From Gnetum montanum (taxonomy: Eukaryota > Streptophyta > Gnetopsida > Gnetales > Gnetaceae), in assembly GCA_015680685.1 (NCBI GenBank), contig MNCI01002152.1, positions 745,364 through 809,363 of the forward strand: 64,000 bases of DNA, written 5' to 3'. The notes below the pieces were generated by a model that did no database searches, had not been told where the DNA came from, and worked only from the letters and a program-made list of their open reading frames with translations. This document shows, in pieces, positions 52,083-62,839 of the stretch. Position 1 is the first letter of the stretch, and each line of letters starts with the position of its first letter. The position numbers and the translations under genes are program-made.

Positions 52083-54540
52083 ATGGATTCTGCATATGCA
52101 ACCACTGCCACTATGATCACCACCGACTCAGATGCCACATCCGTAAATCCCATCGCCACCATCGGATCAGCTTCTGGTGCAATAGGACCCCAAGGACCGT
52201 CACGCCATTTGTTGAGATTACAGGGCAAGGATCCTATATTCACCGTCGTGACTCCTGAAGAGTATAATTTCATGTGTCAAGATCCAGGCAAAGCTTGCCC
52301 TTAGCCAAGCCGAGATTGAGGCAAAAAAAAATTATGAGCTGATCCATAGAGGGGGCTAAGATTTCACCCCTATCGCGTATGACATTATCCCCCTAACCGA
52401 ACATTATCATGAACTCTTGACCCAATTGGTTATGCCTAGGAGTTAGACTACACGGTCCATTATAGAACCGCAAAACGGGGAGGAAGAGGAAGATGAATTT
52501 GTAGCTCAATCTGAGCATGTGGATTCATACCATACCCTTAGCCCCCATACATACATAAATCCCCTATTTCCTCTCACCGAAGAAGCTACCCATCTCAACT
52601 CAATCATGACCACCCAAACCCATATTCATGTCATCCCATAGGCCACTACACAATCCTCAGTCTTGCAAGTACAAATACCATCTCAAAATAACATGGGGGC
52701 AGTCTCATCACCACATGTAATCAATATTCCGTCGGTGGTACCTGCGTCCACCACACCCCATTTCATCTCCCAAATGCAAGCCCATGCTACGCTTATAACC
52801 TGACCAATGCAAAATCCAGTGCAAACCTTAGCGTCACAGCCCACCGCAAGACAATAGATCGCAACCACTGTTTAGCCGCAGCAATCCATCCAACAACCCA
52901 CCGCTGGTCAGTGGATCATGCCTGTTGCACAACACGATGAATCTGCGTTATACGATGTGCAACCTTTAGCTGCATCTACCATGCATGTCCCGCAGATAAA
53001 CGCACAATACCCTTACAATCTCCATCCTACATATCCAGCGGTGGCCAATTTCTCTGCTCAGCCTGATGGGTGGTGGTTTTCACAGGCTACTCCGTTCGCA
53101 TGGATAGTCCCTATAGCACCACCTATCAGCCAAGCCATCACTCCATTCCCATTACCTGGCACTACTCTTTTAGTCCAACCCCCTGCCCCTCTTGCACCGA
53201 CTTCTTCATCAACAAGTTTGGATCAAGCCTTTTCGCTTATTCAGACCCTCACTGAGGAAGTTAAGCGCCTTAAATTTGTTGGCTCTGATACGATACAAAT
53301 CATGGATTTCTACCAGGATGATCCTATTAGCCTAGTAGTTCCTATGTTGTTGTTGCCTCCAGGGATGTCGTTACCCCATTTTACTAAAGATAATGGGGAA
53401 GGAAATCCTAATGCTCACCTTGTTACCTTTAGGTTTGAATCCTTGTTATTGCAGCAGTGGCCTCATACAATCATTCATGTCTTTGCAATGTCTCTGGCAG
53501 GTAAAGCCTTGGACTAGTATCGAGCGCTCCCTCGCTCTTCCATCTCAACCTTGGAAGAGCTCTTAACACAATTTGTGACCTATTTTAAGTACAATTTAAA
53601 GCCGGAAGTCACACTAGATCAACTTATGGGAGTGAAACAAGACCCACTTGAACCAGTCCAAAAGTTTATACAGCGATGGAGCACTACCCTAAATGAAATC
53701 CGTGAGCCTATCGCGGATGTCCATTTGCTGGCTATTTTCAAAGGAGTAGTTAACGACTTCATCAAGTCCAAATTGTATTATCTTGCCCCTCACTCCTTGA
53801 ATCAGGCTTTCACCCAAACTAAAAGCATCCAAGATGCTGCTGAGGCTAGTAAAGACCCAACATATGTAGCTTATAAAAATGCTAATAATAAGGGTAAAAA
53901 TAAGGGTAAAGCAACAACAACGACAGTAGATGCGCTAGCTGAGGGTGCTAAAAATAGGAATAACAAAAAGGTACCCACAGCATCTACTGAGACCATGGCT
54001 AGCACAAGCAGCACCAGCCAAGACACACCTACCCCTAAAAAGCCCCCCCAGCCAAAGCTAATCTTCGAGCGTAAAGATCGCTCAAAATATACAGCCCTAC
54101 CTATAAAACATTCGTAACTATTGAAACAATTATTAGGGGCAGGATACATTCAGAATAAGAAAGTATCCAAAGAAGCTCTGCAGTGTCACAGGAATCATTG
54201 TGAATTGTTGAAGAATCCTTCTTTAGCCCTACCTAATGAACCACCAGTTCCGAAGTCTTTTAGGTTGGACCATTTTTGTGACTACCATCAATTGTGTGGT
54301 CATGATACTGATTACTGTTGGGCGTTGAAGGACGACATTCAACACATGATTGACGATGGTTCTCTGAAACTAGACGGCAGTAGTCCGATGTGTCCAAAAA
54401 ACCAGGCGTTGCACGTGTACAAGGATCCGCTAAATGCAAATAACGCACCGTACACAATCAACATGGTAAGTACGGACAGTGAAGGGAAGGTACCGCCTAA
54501 ACAACCCTTTGTTTTACACGTACCTATTAGTTCACCCTAG
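52083..54540 (+). pseudogene. Element F: gag
   Basis: The start MDSAYATTATMITTDSDATS at 52083 is open for 73 codons. A frameshift near 52290 leads into a single frame that runs, with about ten stops, to protease. Order: Pro/Gln/Ala-rich N-terminal half (52918-53250), a coiled segment LTEEVKRLKF, the capsid-like region HFTKDNGEGNPNAHLVTFRF, WPHTIIHVFAMSLAGKALD, KYNLKPEVTLDQLMGVKQD and EPVQKFIQRWSTTLNEIR (53260-53850), then a Lys/Asn-rich stretch, and the knuckle CDYHQLCGHDTDYC (54279-54320), the CxxHxxxGHxxxxC form typical of Tat gag. The codon pattern stays gag-like across the stops. Confidence 0.88.
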
Positions 54541-55227
54541 GGGGCAGGTTCTTCACTAGCAGTTAGCAGCGTCTCGAGGCCACCCTTTATTATTCGGGCA
54601 CCCTCACCAGCCATAACTCGGTCTCATGTTAACAATAAAGCCGCTGCCACATCCGCGCCTACTCCTAAGGTGCCTTTTATCCTTAGGGTACCAAAACCAC
54701 CAGCTACTCCTTTTACACAGGGGCAAGCTTCTAACCAAAGCCATCAACCGTCACCAAATAAGAAAAGGGAAGGAGATGCGTCAATTAATGCCACCAAAAA
54801 TCATTCTACGCTAGGCTTCACTAAGCCCAGGCCCCTGGCCTCTGTCCCTTTGCCTGCACCTTATGAGCAAGACAAGGGTACAGAAACACAACCACCTCCC
54901 CTCAGCAGGAAGAAGCACAACCCTTCGACTGATGCTATTCCACCTCAGGAGATTCATCTCTTAGGGCGAATGGAAGAAGATAGAGGGGATAAGCAACCTA
55001 GCCAAGAATGGGACCTCCTCGACGTATTTACGCAAGTCAAGCAAGCTCTAAAATAGAAGAACACAACATTGAGCCTCTATGACTTACTTATGACATCTCA
55101 AAAACACCGTGAGGCTATGGTCCGTATGCTGACATCCATACTTGTGGATGAAGGCTTACCAGCAGAGGAGGAAGTGATACATGCTGTCATGTTTTCCTCC
55201 ACCGCTGAGTGATCCAAACCTACCCCA
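54541..55227 (+). pseudogene. Element F: gag-protease linker
   Basis: Continuous with the gag frame. A Pro/Thr/Lys-rich region (54670-55056) has repeated FILRVPKPP/FIIRAPSP-type stretches, then EIHLLGRMEEDRGD and a helical part up to LPAEEEVIHAVMF. This is followed by one stop and LTFHDESI, the block that normally opens Tat protease. Confidence 0.7.
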
Positions 55228-55700
55228 TTGACCTTTCACGATGAATCCATTAAAGATGATCCTGAGAAAGGTCGAGTGACGACAGAACCCATGTTCATCA
55301 CCATCCGGGTTGGTCAACATCGGATCCGGAGGGTGCATGTTGACGATGGCGCAGCTACAAATGTCATCCCTTATCCTATAGTGGATAAGTTGGGTCTGGT
55401 CGACCAGATCAGCCCTACAATGACATCGTGTCTAAATTCGTTCAACGGGCATGAGTTCATGTCAAGGGGACGGTGCATATCGAATTTGTGGCAGGAGATC
55501 AATTCCCAACAGACACCACATTTATCGTTGTCGAGGAGATGCTCGATTTCAACCTAATCCTAGGGAGGTCCTGGCTAGCCCAACTGAGGGAAGTTTCATC
55601 ACCAATACACCAAGAGATACACCTCCCTTATGCAAGGGGGAGGTAGTAATACACAGTGATGAAATAACTCCTAGCACTATTAATAACATCGAAGAAGAAT
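55228..55700 (+). pseudogene. Element F: aspartic protease
   Basis: TFHDESIKDDPEKGRV, then IRRVHVDDGAATNVIPYPIV (active-site Asp in VDDGA, about 55338-55352), SFNGHE, and after a frameshift near 55470 the blocks VHIEFVAGDQFP, FIVVEEMLDFNLILGRSWLA. VDDGA/ILGRSWLA are the Tat protease signatures. Without the frameshift the domain would be complete. The frame continues as an acidic tail (PFQGEEDDVEESVHKLPHP) to about 55910. Confidence 0.88.
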
Positions 55701-56136
55701 GAGGTTCGGAGATCAAAACGTCTGAAGATCAAACCCATGTCCGAATTCCCAAACAAGCCAAAACGAATGATGACAACCTAGCCTAGGTAGACCTACCATT
55801 TCAGGGAGAAGAGGATGATGTGGAAGAGTCAGTTCATAAACTTCCCCACCCTTATGCACCACTGAACATAAAAGCCATTAAGAAACAATTGCAGGCTAGC
55901 AATTGATTGGAGTGGTATTTACGCACATCATTACACTTCTACTAGTTTTCCTCTTACGCTTATCAAATTCGATTGTTAGTTTTCTTTAATATACATACAT
56001 ATTTACGCTTTTTTTTCCATTACGCTATTTACATTCCCCATTTTACGCCATTTACACTTCTTGACTTCTATTAGTCATATTAGCACAATTACGCGAATAT
56101 GTACATTTTTATCAATTACACTCCCAGACGTACGTA

Positions 56137-56303
56137 GATGGCCCGCAACGGCCTAAAACTAGTGATGGCCCGCAATGGCCTAAAACTAGTGATGGCCCAC
56201 AATGGCCTAAAACTAGAGATGGCCCGCAATGGCCTAAAACTACCTAATCCGTTTGTATCTAACGCAAAAGCTACATGATGGCCCACAATGGCCTTAAACT
56301 AGC
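56137..56303 (+). repeat. 27-bp tandem repeat
   Basis: Four near-identical units (56137-56163, 56164-56190, 56191-56217, 56218-56244) of GATGGCCCGCAATGGCCTAA plus AACTAGT, and a fifth separated copy at 56277-56303. Each contains the near-palindrome GGCCCGCAATGGCC. The TAAAACTAG end echoes TATAAACTAG in the E array at 1077-1291. Confidence 0.88.
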
Positions 56304-56475
56304 GACTACATTACTAATAACGCAACCTAGTCAAAATCTTTAACAATTCCATTTACGCTTTGTATGAATAAAGACATGAAATGAAAAAACCATAAACAAA
56401 ATCTCATGAGTAATCTTGCCAACATTCATATTGCCATTTTTCAATTTCATCAATAAAATCATGCGTAAATTGCAA
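56304..56475. other. Spacer beyond the antisense gene stop
   Basis: AT-rich. It would contain the 3' end and polyadenylation region of the minus-strand gene. No specific signal was identified. Confidence 0.35.
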
Positions 56476-59400
56476 TTACGCATCCCCCCTAGTACCACTT
56501 TCACTAGTATCCCTTAAGTCTACCTCTAAGCCTAACAAATCATCCTCGAGTGGGCCATCCCTTTTAGAGGATATTCCTTCATGAGGAATGTCATCTTCAC
56601 AAGGTTCTCGTACTAACACTGGCTCCCCAAGAGGACAGTCTGTGTCATTACACTCTTCGTCCTGAATGTGCTCCTCATCCTGTTCACTTTCTTCATCCAC
56701 TCCTTGTACCTACATAAAATAAATACATAAGCAAAAGCCATGATATGATAAATCAAAAAATTTAAATTCAATACCACTTACACTTACTCGCGATGGTCCT
56801 ACATCCGCAGCAAAGGGGAGTTGATCTAAATCGACCCACAGGCGTTGCATAATTTTGTCTTCGATTAGCTCAGACCAAACTCCATTTCCCATATTAGTTC
56901 CAACCTTCACCTTTCCCTTCTCCATGCTAGTCCATCAGGGTGGTTCAAGGAAGAAGGTAGGGACTGTATTCTCTTCCCCGGGAAGGGTAATTTCCCTTTC
57001 CAGAGATGTGCTTACCGTCACCTACTCCTAGAACTTCTTGAAGGCCTTAGATGCACCAATGACATCGAGGAACACCCGCAAGGATTGAGCTTCAACGGAA
57101 AAATCTTGATAGTGCTGATGATAGGCGAGAATTTCTTACTTATACAAATGCTTGTGATCTTTTTCTTTCTGCCCCCACTCTTGGACACTTGCGCAAAAGT
57201 CCTTCCAGTCCTGGTTCTTCTGAGCTAAGAGCTCTATTTGCATCCTTTGCTCCACCAATTCGTGGCTGGTTTGCACACTGTTCCTGACCGCGGTCCAGTA
57301 GCGAGCGTAGTCAATAACAGCTGTACGCCAGTCCTCTTCATCCGTTCCTCGCGCTTGCAGGAATTCACATCACGATTTTAAGTCTCCGACCTCTTTGGTC
57401 AGAGACATCCTTTCTTTCTCTGACCTCTGCAGCCTCTTCCAGAGGTCTTCATTAACATTTTGACTCTCCCACAAGGAGCGGGTCGAGCATAACACACATT
57501 TACGCATTTCCTCATAAATTTTGTATGGCATGACTGCCCCTTCCGATGAAGGCTCCACTGTGTCTAGGTCAATGGGCTCCGTAGGGTCCCATCGAAGGCG
57601 AGCTCCTGATAAAAAATATTATCAAATGTAAATAAAAATTATAACCTTATAATAAAATAAATGTGTTATAGCAGTAACATACCAGCCCCAGGATCGACGC
57701 ACTCGAGACGCTCGATCATATCACTGACAACGCCTTCCATGAAGGCAAACTTATCAGGGAATTCCCCCCATACTCTGCTGACAACGGCAGACGAGGATGT
57801 ACCTTGTTCATCTGTAGCGTAATTAAGTCAAAATTTCTAGTTGTTAACAAAATTCCTTAAAAATCCTAATACATTGATTACCTCTGCTTGTTATAGTGGG
57901 GAGTGCGTCCATGTTTTCCGTCCCTCCCTCTCCTCACGCACAAGGGTCTGTGCGTCACTTATTCTAATAGCCGGGGCCTCCTCTTCCAAAACTAGGGCCC
58001 CTTCCCCTTGTCGTAATACCACTACCCCTATTTCAGGGGTCAACCGCTCTGTAGGTCTCCCTGTTCATACCACATAACACATCTAAATAGTTTAGAATAC
58101 CCTGAATAAAGTTGCGTAATACAACAATTACCGTAACTTTCACTATGTCTTTATCCTTACCAAGCGAAGGTTTACTCCACTGAAGTCTGACTTGCACAGT
58201 TTTGCCTGTGCCACCTGCTGGTTCCATAGGGGCCTCGGTTAGGCGAGGCCTTTTACACTGAACTGAGGCATCTACTAGCTCTGCAGCCAGGCATTTTCCC
58301 CATGATGCATCACCAGTGTAAGTGGGGAGCACCCCACTTACGTTGTCAGGGCCTCGCATTCAAGGTGCCACCACATCCCTAGTTGTTATAGACAGTGACT
58401 CCCTAATTCCCTCAAGAGGATCCTGTGCCCGGGTAGTGCCGAAGATATGAGAAATCCAAGGTTTGGATAACTGGTCTCGATCTTGCAGCACCCAAACCCC
58501 ATTCCTCTGGACAACCAAAAATTCGGCAAAACATCGTAGACAAGCTATGAAAAAGGTGAAGTGCACACTGAAACGAGACTCGAGTTTTCGGCGGAGCCTC
58601 ACCATTTCAGTGCGTAACCCCTCAGCAAAATAGCTTGCCCAGTCGAATTGGGTCCCTTCCTCTATCACCTCTCACATAATACGGGCCTGTTCTATAGTAA
58701 AGAACTTCCCCTGTGAGAGTATTTTGGGGAAGGCTTAGGCCCGGAAGAGGGTATAGATAGTCTTGGTGACCTCTAATTCAATCTTTTCATAAGGGATCCC
58801 CTTGGTTTCCTTCTTCGTCCCCAACCACTCATCCAGCTCTTCTTGACATTTGACGCTTCTCCTTGATTTTTCCTCTACGGGAAGACCGTCAGAGGGAACG
58901 CAGAAGAGGTCAATAAACAGCTGAGCATCAATATCAAAGTTTACACACATGTGATGCATGCACGTGCAAAAATGTTTAGCTCCCTCGCTGAAGGAGTTAA
59001 CTAGGGTTAACATTTCACTTGCGGGGACATCAGGGGTTACGGCTAGAAATAAATGCATCAGCCTCGCTTCTCGCAGCTTGGTGACCAACGCAACTGGGGC
59101 TACTGCGTGGCCAAGCCAGCGTCGTGCCTCCTTTATGTCACCATAACGGAAAAGGAGGGTGTTCGCCTCATGGCTAGAAATCGTGATGGTAATCTCCTGC
59201 GATTCCCTGACTGATAACACAAGGCACATGTCAAGATAGCGAAAACACTATTATGCAACATTTCAAAATAAAAAAAAATATAATGCCCTGTAACTAATAG
59301 TAGCAACGAAACTTTACCAGGTCCAAATGGCAAAGGAAATGGAGGGAGCTTCCTTTGCACGTCCGCGAGGATGAGGGGTGGGTTCAAAGCCCATTCCTCA

Positions 59401-59679
59401 TGTAACCACTCGAGGTTCTGACAATTCTTGAAGGAATCAGCATAACGGGTGGAATACTCAGGAATGTCGAAGGCCATTTGCCCCATTACACCGGTGCGTG
59501 CGTTGCTGGTGGACGTAAACTCTTTTATTACCGTTTCGGTCCAAGACAATGTATCATTATTGCCTACTAACCCATTTTCGTTGATGAAAAATCTATATCA
59601 TACAACACATTACTATCCTACACTTTGCACATTCAGACATTAGAAACATATTGACAATACCGCCAGTAAAATAACTTAC

Positions 59680-60129
59680 CCGCCCGAATAATACACCGTG
59701 CCTAGTGGATTCTGAAAGTAAGTCAAGACATGAAAAGCCACGAACAAAGTATTATACGCATGATAACAGCTAAATCTGGGCATCTCCCAGATCCAACTTA
59801 AACGCCTCAATCCTCTGGCGCTAAGTTCACGGTCTTGGGGACGCCCAGTATCAATAGCCCCGTCTGTCAAGAAAGCCAGGATGCCCTGCATAGAACCCAC
59901 TAACAGATGTTCCAAAATAGCGCCAGCCACATCGCTCGACAAATGCGACCACACAATAATACTGTAGTTATGCAGCAAAAACTGAAAAAACTCCAGTGCA
60001 CCCTTTCAGAACCATATGGCCTTCCCCTGCAACCGAGTCTGAGGGGGAGGAACATTGGATACGATAGGGTTTATACAACATAAAACCCCGAATATATCCA
60101 AAACGATTAGGATGGGTTTCACCATGATA
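59680..60129 (-). pseudogene. Exon 2 of antisense gene: FCP1/NIF-like HAD phosphatase domain
   Basis: From an ATG at 60125 the frame reads KPILIVLDIFGVLCC (HAD motif I region; the nucleophile Asp is codon 10), KGALEFFQFLLHNYSIIVWS (motif II region), a middle IDTGRPQDRE and WIWEMPRFSCYHAYNTLF segment, and FQNPLGTVYY. This order matches plant FCP1-homology (NLI-interacting-factor-like) proteins, which dephosphorylate serines, for example in RNA polymerase II tails. Motif I has Phe where catalytic members have a second Asp. The Asp pair expected after NTLF is replaced by AF, so it would not be a working phosphatase. One TGA (60006-60008) interrupts a 146-codon frame. The exon ends GGGCGG|GTAAGT. 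Confidence 0.68.
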
Positions 60130-60418
60130 CTGTACAGAAAATAAACACGTTATCATCTAGATTCCAATTGCATGCTTAAACTATAGGAAAATTTACAAAA
60201 TTACGCTTTAGCCATACAGCCGAAATCTCCTAAACCCTTGTAATAGTACAAGGTTTGTCTCAGACAATGGCGATAGACGTAAGATTGTTGTATAAACCCT
60301 CGTTTTAACGCGAGGTCTACAACCTAAAACTCTAATTTACACAGATGATGCAAAAATAATAAACACAAAAAAATAGCATATCATAGAAAGCAATACGAAT
60401 AAGCAAGGGATGGCCTAC

Positions 60419-60613
60419 CAATTCAGGGGAGTGACATCTCTCACCTCGACCAAAGCCTACGAAGCACGCTGCAGACTCCCTTGTACTTCGTCGATTTTTG
60501 CCAATTTGGCGTTCTTTCCTCTTACCTTTGGCACCATTGTTACAGTCCTTCACACCTTCACGAATAACACGCTGCAATCTTTTGCTCTTTCTCCTTCTCT
60601 CTGTGATAGCCAA
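60419..60613 (-). pseudogene. Candidate exon 1 of antisense gene
   Basis: The start MAITERRRKSKRLQRVIREG opens a Lys/Arg-rich 65-codon stretch, compatible with a nuclear localisation signal, ending at a donor GAATTG|GTAGGC. Joined to exon 2 at 60129 the frame is off by one base, so either an indel has occurred or exon 2 uses its own ATG at 60125. The link to exon 2 is therefore tentative. Confidence 0.4.
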
Positions 60614-60619
60614 GAATTC

Positions 60620-61000
60620 AAATTTGCAATAGCCAATAGCCTATTTTCAATAAGAACTGCCTACTTATATGCAAAACTAACCGACTTGACGCCCGATTTA
60701 AACGAAACTTGCCCAAATCCTGGTGTCAGTATGACCTGGAACCCGAAAATCAAGGCTTTAATTACGACAGATATCGCAGGCATTACGGTCTAAAATGACC
60801 TTAAACTACTGCATCTTATCTCCTTGTAATCGGGTCGCATTAATTACAGGCTAATCACATAATTCAAAATTCAGTTAGCTTCTTACGCTCAGCAACGTCA
60901 CATCACATCCTTTTTCTTTTTAGACTAAACCAAGCATTATACGCTAAATGCTTATCGCATCCAACTTAGCATTTTTCTAATTACTTTCATATTTGACAAT
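60620..61000. other. Spacer between antisense gene start and F RT
   Basis: About 380 bp. It would hold the promoter of the minus-strand gene and the 3' end of the plus-strand intron. A pyrimidine-rich run precedes the acceptor at 61001-61007. No clear TATA box for the minus-strand gene was identified. Confidence 0.35.
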
Positions 61001-61007
61001 TTTGCAG

Positions 61008-62219
61008 GACAATTGGCAAATGGATGAAACTTTATCTGCGCTCCTAGTTTTAACGGGCCCACACAGGGAAATCATTAGACAATTTGACCCCATCGTAGTA
61101 GAAACTAACCTTACCCTCAATGACGCCACCATAGCCACGTCAGGAACATCTCTAAACTAGCCAGAATGATCGACGCGCACGCTAGATCTAGAAGCTAGAG
61201 ATGTAACCGAAGACCCCCTTAACGAGGTCTCTATGGTTACGCATAAAGGTGAGACTAAAACTCTTAAGGTTAGTTCTTTACTAGACCAAAAGGTACATGA
61301 CAACATAAAACAGGTCCTCTAGAACAACATCATAGTGTTTGCATGGTCATACGAAGATATGCCGGGACTAGACCCAAGATTAATACAGCACAACATAATT
61401 CTAGATCCCCATATCAAAGCAATTAGACAGAAAGCACAAAAAATTAAGCCAGAAGTCGCACTAGTAGTATATGATGAGATCACTAAACTATACTAGGTTG
61501 GTTTTATTCGCGCAATCAATTACTCAGACTGGGTATCTAACATTGTAGTTGTTCCTAAAAAGACCGGTGGGATACGCATCTGTATAGACTTCCGAGACTT
61601 GAACCAAGCTACAATCAAGGATAATTTCCCATTACCGAGTATCGACCAACTAGTGGATACAACCACTGGGCATGCACTTTTATCCTTCATGGATGGCTTC
61701 TCAGGCTACAACCAAATACGCATCAACCCAGAACACTAGCTGACAACTACCTTTATGACACCCTGGGGGACCTTTTGTTACACCATGATGCCTTTTGGTT
61801 TAAAAAATGCCGGAGCTACATATCAACGAGCTATGACGTATATCTTTAGCGATTACCTCCTAGGGAGACTGAATGATTATGTTGACGATATAGCTATTAA
61901 GTCTATAAAGTCAGAGGATCATTCAGAGGATCTGGAGTTAGTCCTTAAAAGATGCTCTAAATACGACCTCCGGCTCAACCCAAAGAAGTGCGTATTTGGA
62001 GTCAAAACCGGACGCATGCTGGGATTCATGGTATCAAAAACTGGTATACGAGTAGATCCTGACAAAGTCAAGGCCATTGTTGAATTGACACCCCCTACAA
62101 ATCTCAAGCAATTACGCAGATTGCAAGGGAGCTTGAAATTTATCAGGTGGTTCATCTCGAGATTAACCGATAAATTACACCCTATGCAGCATTTGCTTAA
62201 AAAGGGGGTTAATTTCTAA
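61008..62219 (+). pseudogene. Element F: reverse transcriptase
   Basis: The N-terminal extension (DNWQMDETLSALLVLTGPH) is followed by VFAWSYEDMPGLDP, the block that opens Tat RT. Then come DWVSNIVVVPKKTGGIRICI, DFRDLNQATIKDNFPLPSID, MDGFSGYNQIRI, TPWGTFCYTMMPFGLKNAG, ATYQRAM and the catalytic DYVDDIAIKS (YVDD at 61878-61889). A 154-codon open stretch (61755-62219) covers palm to thumb (YDLRLNPKKCVFGV, FMVSKTGIRVDPDKV, LRRLQGSLKFIRWFISRL). About five stops remain (for example 61738 and 62217). It is the best-preserved RT in the window. Confidence 0.93.
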
Positions 62220-62560
62220 TGGACAAATGATTGTCAGCGTGCATTTGACAGCTTGAAGCAAGAACTTCAACACTTGCCAACAATATTAGCGCCACAAAGG
62301 AATCAACCATTTTAAATTTACCTCACAACATCAGATGTAGCCTTAGCTGCATTACTCTGTCAAAAGAGAGATGATGGGTCAGAAGTACCCATATATTACT
62401 TGAGTCATGCTCTATGTGCGTATGAAACGAGGTACAATGAAGTAGAGCGTAATTGCTTAGCTTTAGTGTTTACGCTCCAAAAGTGCAGACACTATCTCTT
62501 CTGTAGCCAGGTCAACATAATCTGCAAAAATAATATCTTTAGGGCTGAAACACCATTAAT
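62220..62560 (+). pseudogene. Element F: RNase H domain, truncated
   Basis: WTNDCQRAFDSLKQEL, then IYLTTSDVALAALLCQ (first Asp block), VPIYYLSHAL, ETRYNEVERNCLALVFTLQK and CRHYLFCSQVNIICKNN. After this the sequence degrades. The SKP...SGRLAKW block is at best an ISAWHFEWKIIQF remnant, and the C-terminal half and all of integrase are missing. There is one stop, before IYLTT. Confidence 0.85.
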
Positions 62561-62839
62561 TTCAGCATGGCACTTTGAGTGGAAAATAATTCAATTCTTT
62601 TCAAGCATCTCAAGCTTGGATTATACAAATGCAGAGGCCATCGGACTCAGGCAAAGGAGCTCAAATACAGGCACAGGCACAGAAAAAACACAAAAAAAAT
62701 GGTGAACGTAAGGAACATGTTTGGTACAATCCTTAGAGCCAATCTACTGGTCCTTCCGTAGCTCAGAATCCTGAATTTAAGGCACAACATGCTTGTTGGC
62801 TCACTGTCTCATACACTATTTTCGCAAAACACATCAACA
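62561..62839. other. Unassigned junction between F and GC-rich island
   Basis: Sequence loses Tat similarity and gains none that I recognise. A breakpoint of F presumably lies here. No terminal repeat or target duplication was found. Confidence 0.35.

Larger units (their letters stand above)
56476..60613 (-). pseudogene. Antisense multi-exon gene within F: HAD (FCP1/NIF-like) domain plus coiled-coil region
   Basis: The minus-strand reading frame has about eight exons. Canonical GT/AG introns lie at 60418-60130, 59679-59593, 59317-59211, about 58131-58062 (acceptor ambiguous), 57881-57812, 57682-57606 and 56787-56710. Those at 59679, 59317, 57682 and 56787 rejoin long open frames without shift. 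Exon 2 resembles an FCP1/NIF-type HAD phosphatase. Exons 3-4 encode a roughly 450-residue region I do not recognise (WASYFAEGLRTEMVRL, LNPPLILADV). Later exons are coiled-coil-like (KRLQRSEKERMSLTKEVGD) and end in an acidic tail (PLEDDLLGLEVDL). About ten stops, mainly TGA from CGA or TAA/TAG from CAA/CAG, mark it as a recent pseudogene. It may be a captured host gene or a retroelement antisense aORF. Confidence 0.65.
55915..61007 (+). other. Element F: probable Ogre-type intron between protease and RT
   Basis: In Ogre elements an intron between the protease and RT regions is spliced to make full-length polyprotein. Here a candidate donor TTGGAGTG|GTATTTAC (GT at 55915-55916) follows the protease tail. 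A strong acceptor, ACAATTTTGCAG|GACAATTGG (AG at 61006-61007), precedes the RT N-terminal frame. The roughly 5.1-kb interval has no plus-strand coding signal but carries tandem repeats and a spliced gene on the other strand. The donor is less certain than the acceptor. Confidence 0.5.
50267..62700 (+). mobile_element. Element F: Tat/Ogre-like Ty3/gypsy with large antisense insert
   Basis: The plus-strand element has a 5' LTR (about 50267-51830), candidate PBS, gag-protease frame (52083-55700), a 5-kb spacer holding tandem repeats and an antisense spliced gene, then RT/RNase H (61008-62560). The Tat lineage is shown by the gag knuckle, VDDGA protease and FSGYNQI/GLKNAGATYQRAM RT. Integrase and the 3' LTR are absent; similarity fades after RNase H at about 62560-62700. 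The CpG-rich composition suggests it is younger than its neighbours. It interrupts D. Confidence 0.82.

Noticed and set aside
58062-58131. Exact acceptor of the fourth antisense-gene intron
   Set aside because: One acceptor (58083) gives the right phase but a 49-nt intron; the other (58062) gives 70 nt but the wrong phase by one base. I could not decide.
60410-60793. 127-codon plus-strand open frame
   Set aside because: It is the complement of candidate exon 1 of the antisense gene and has no Tat polyprotein similarity.
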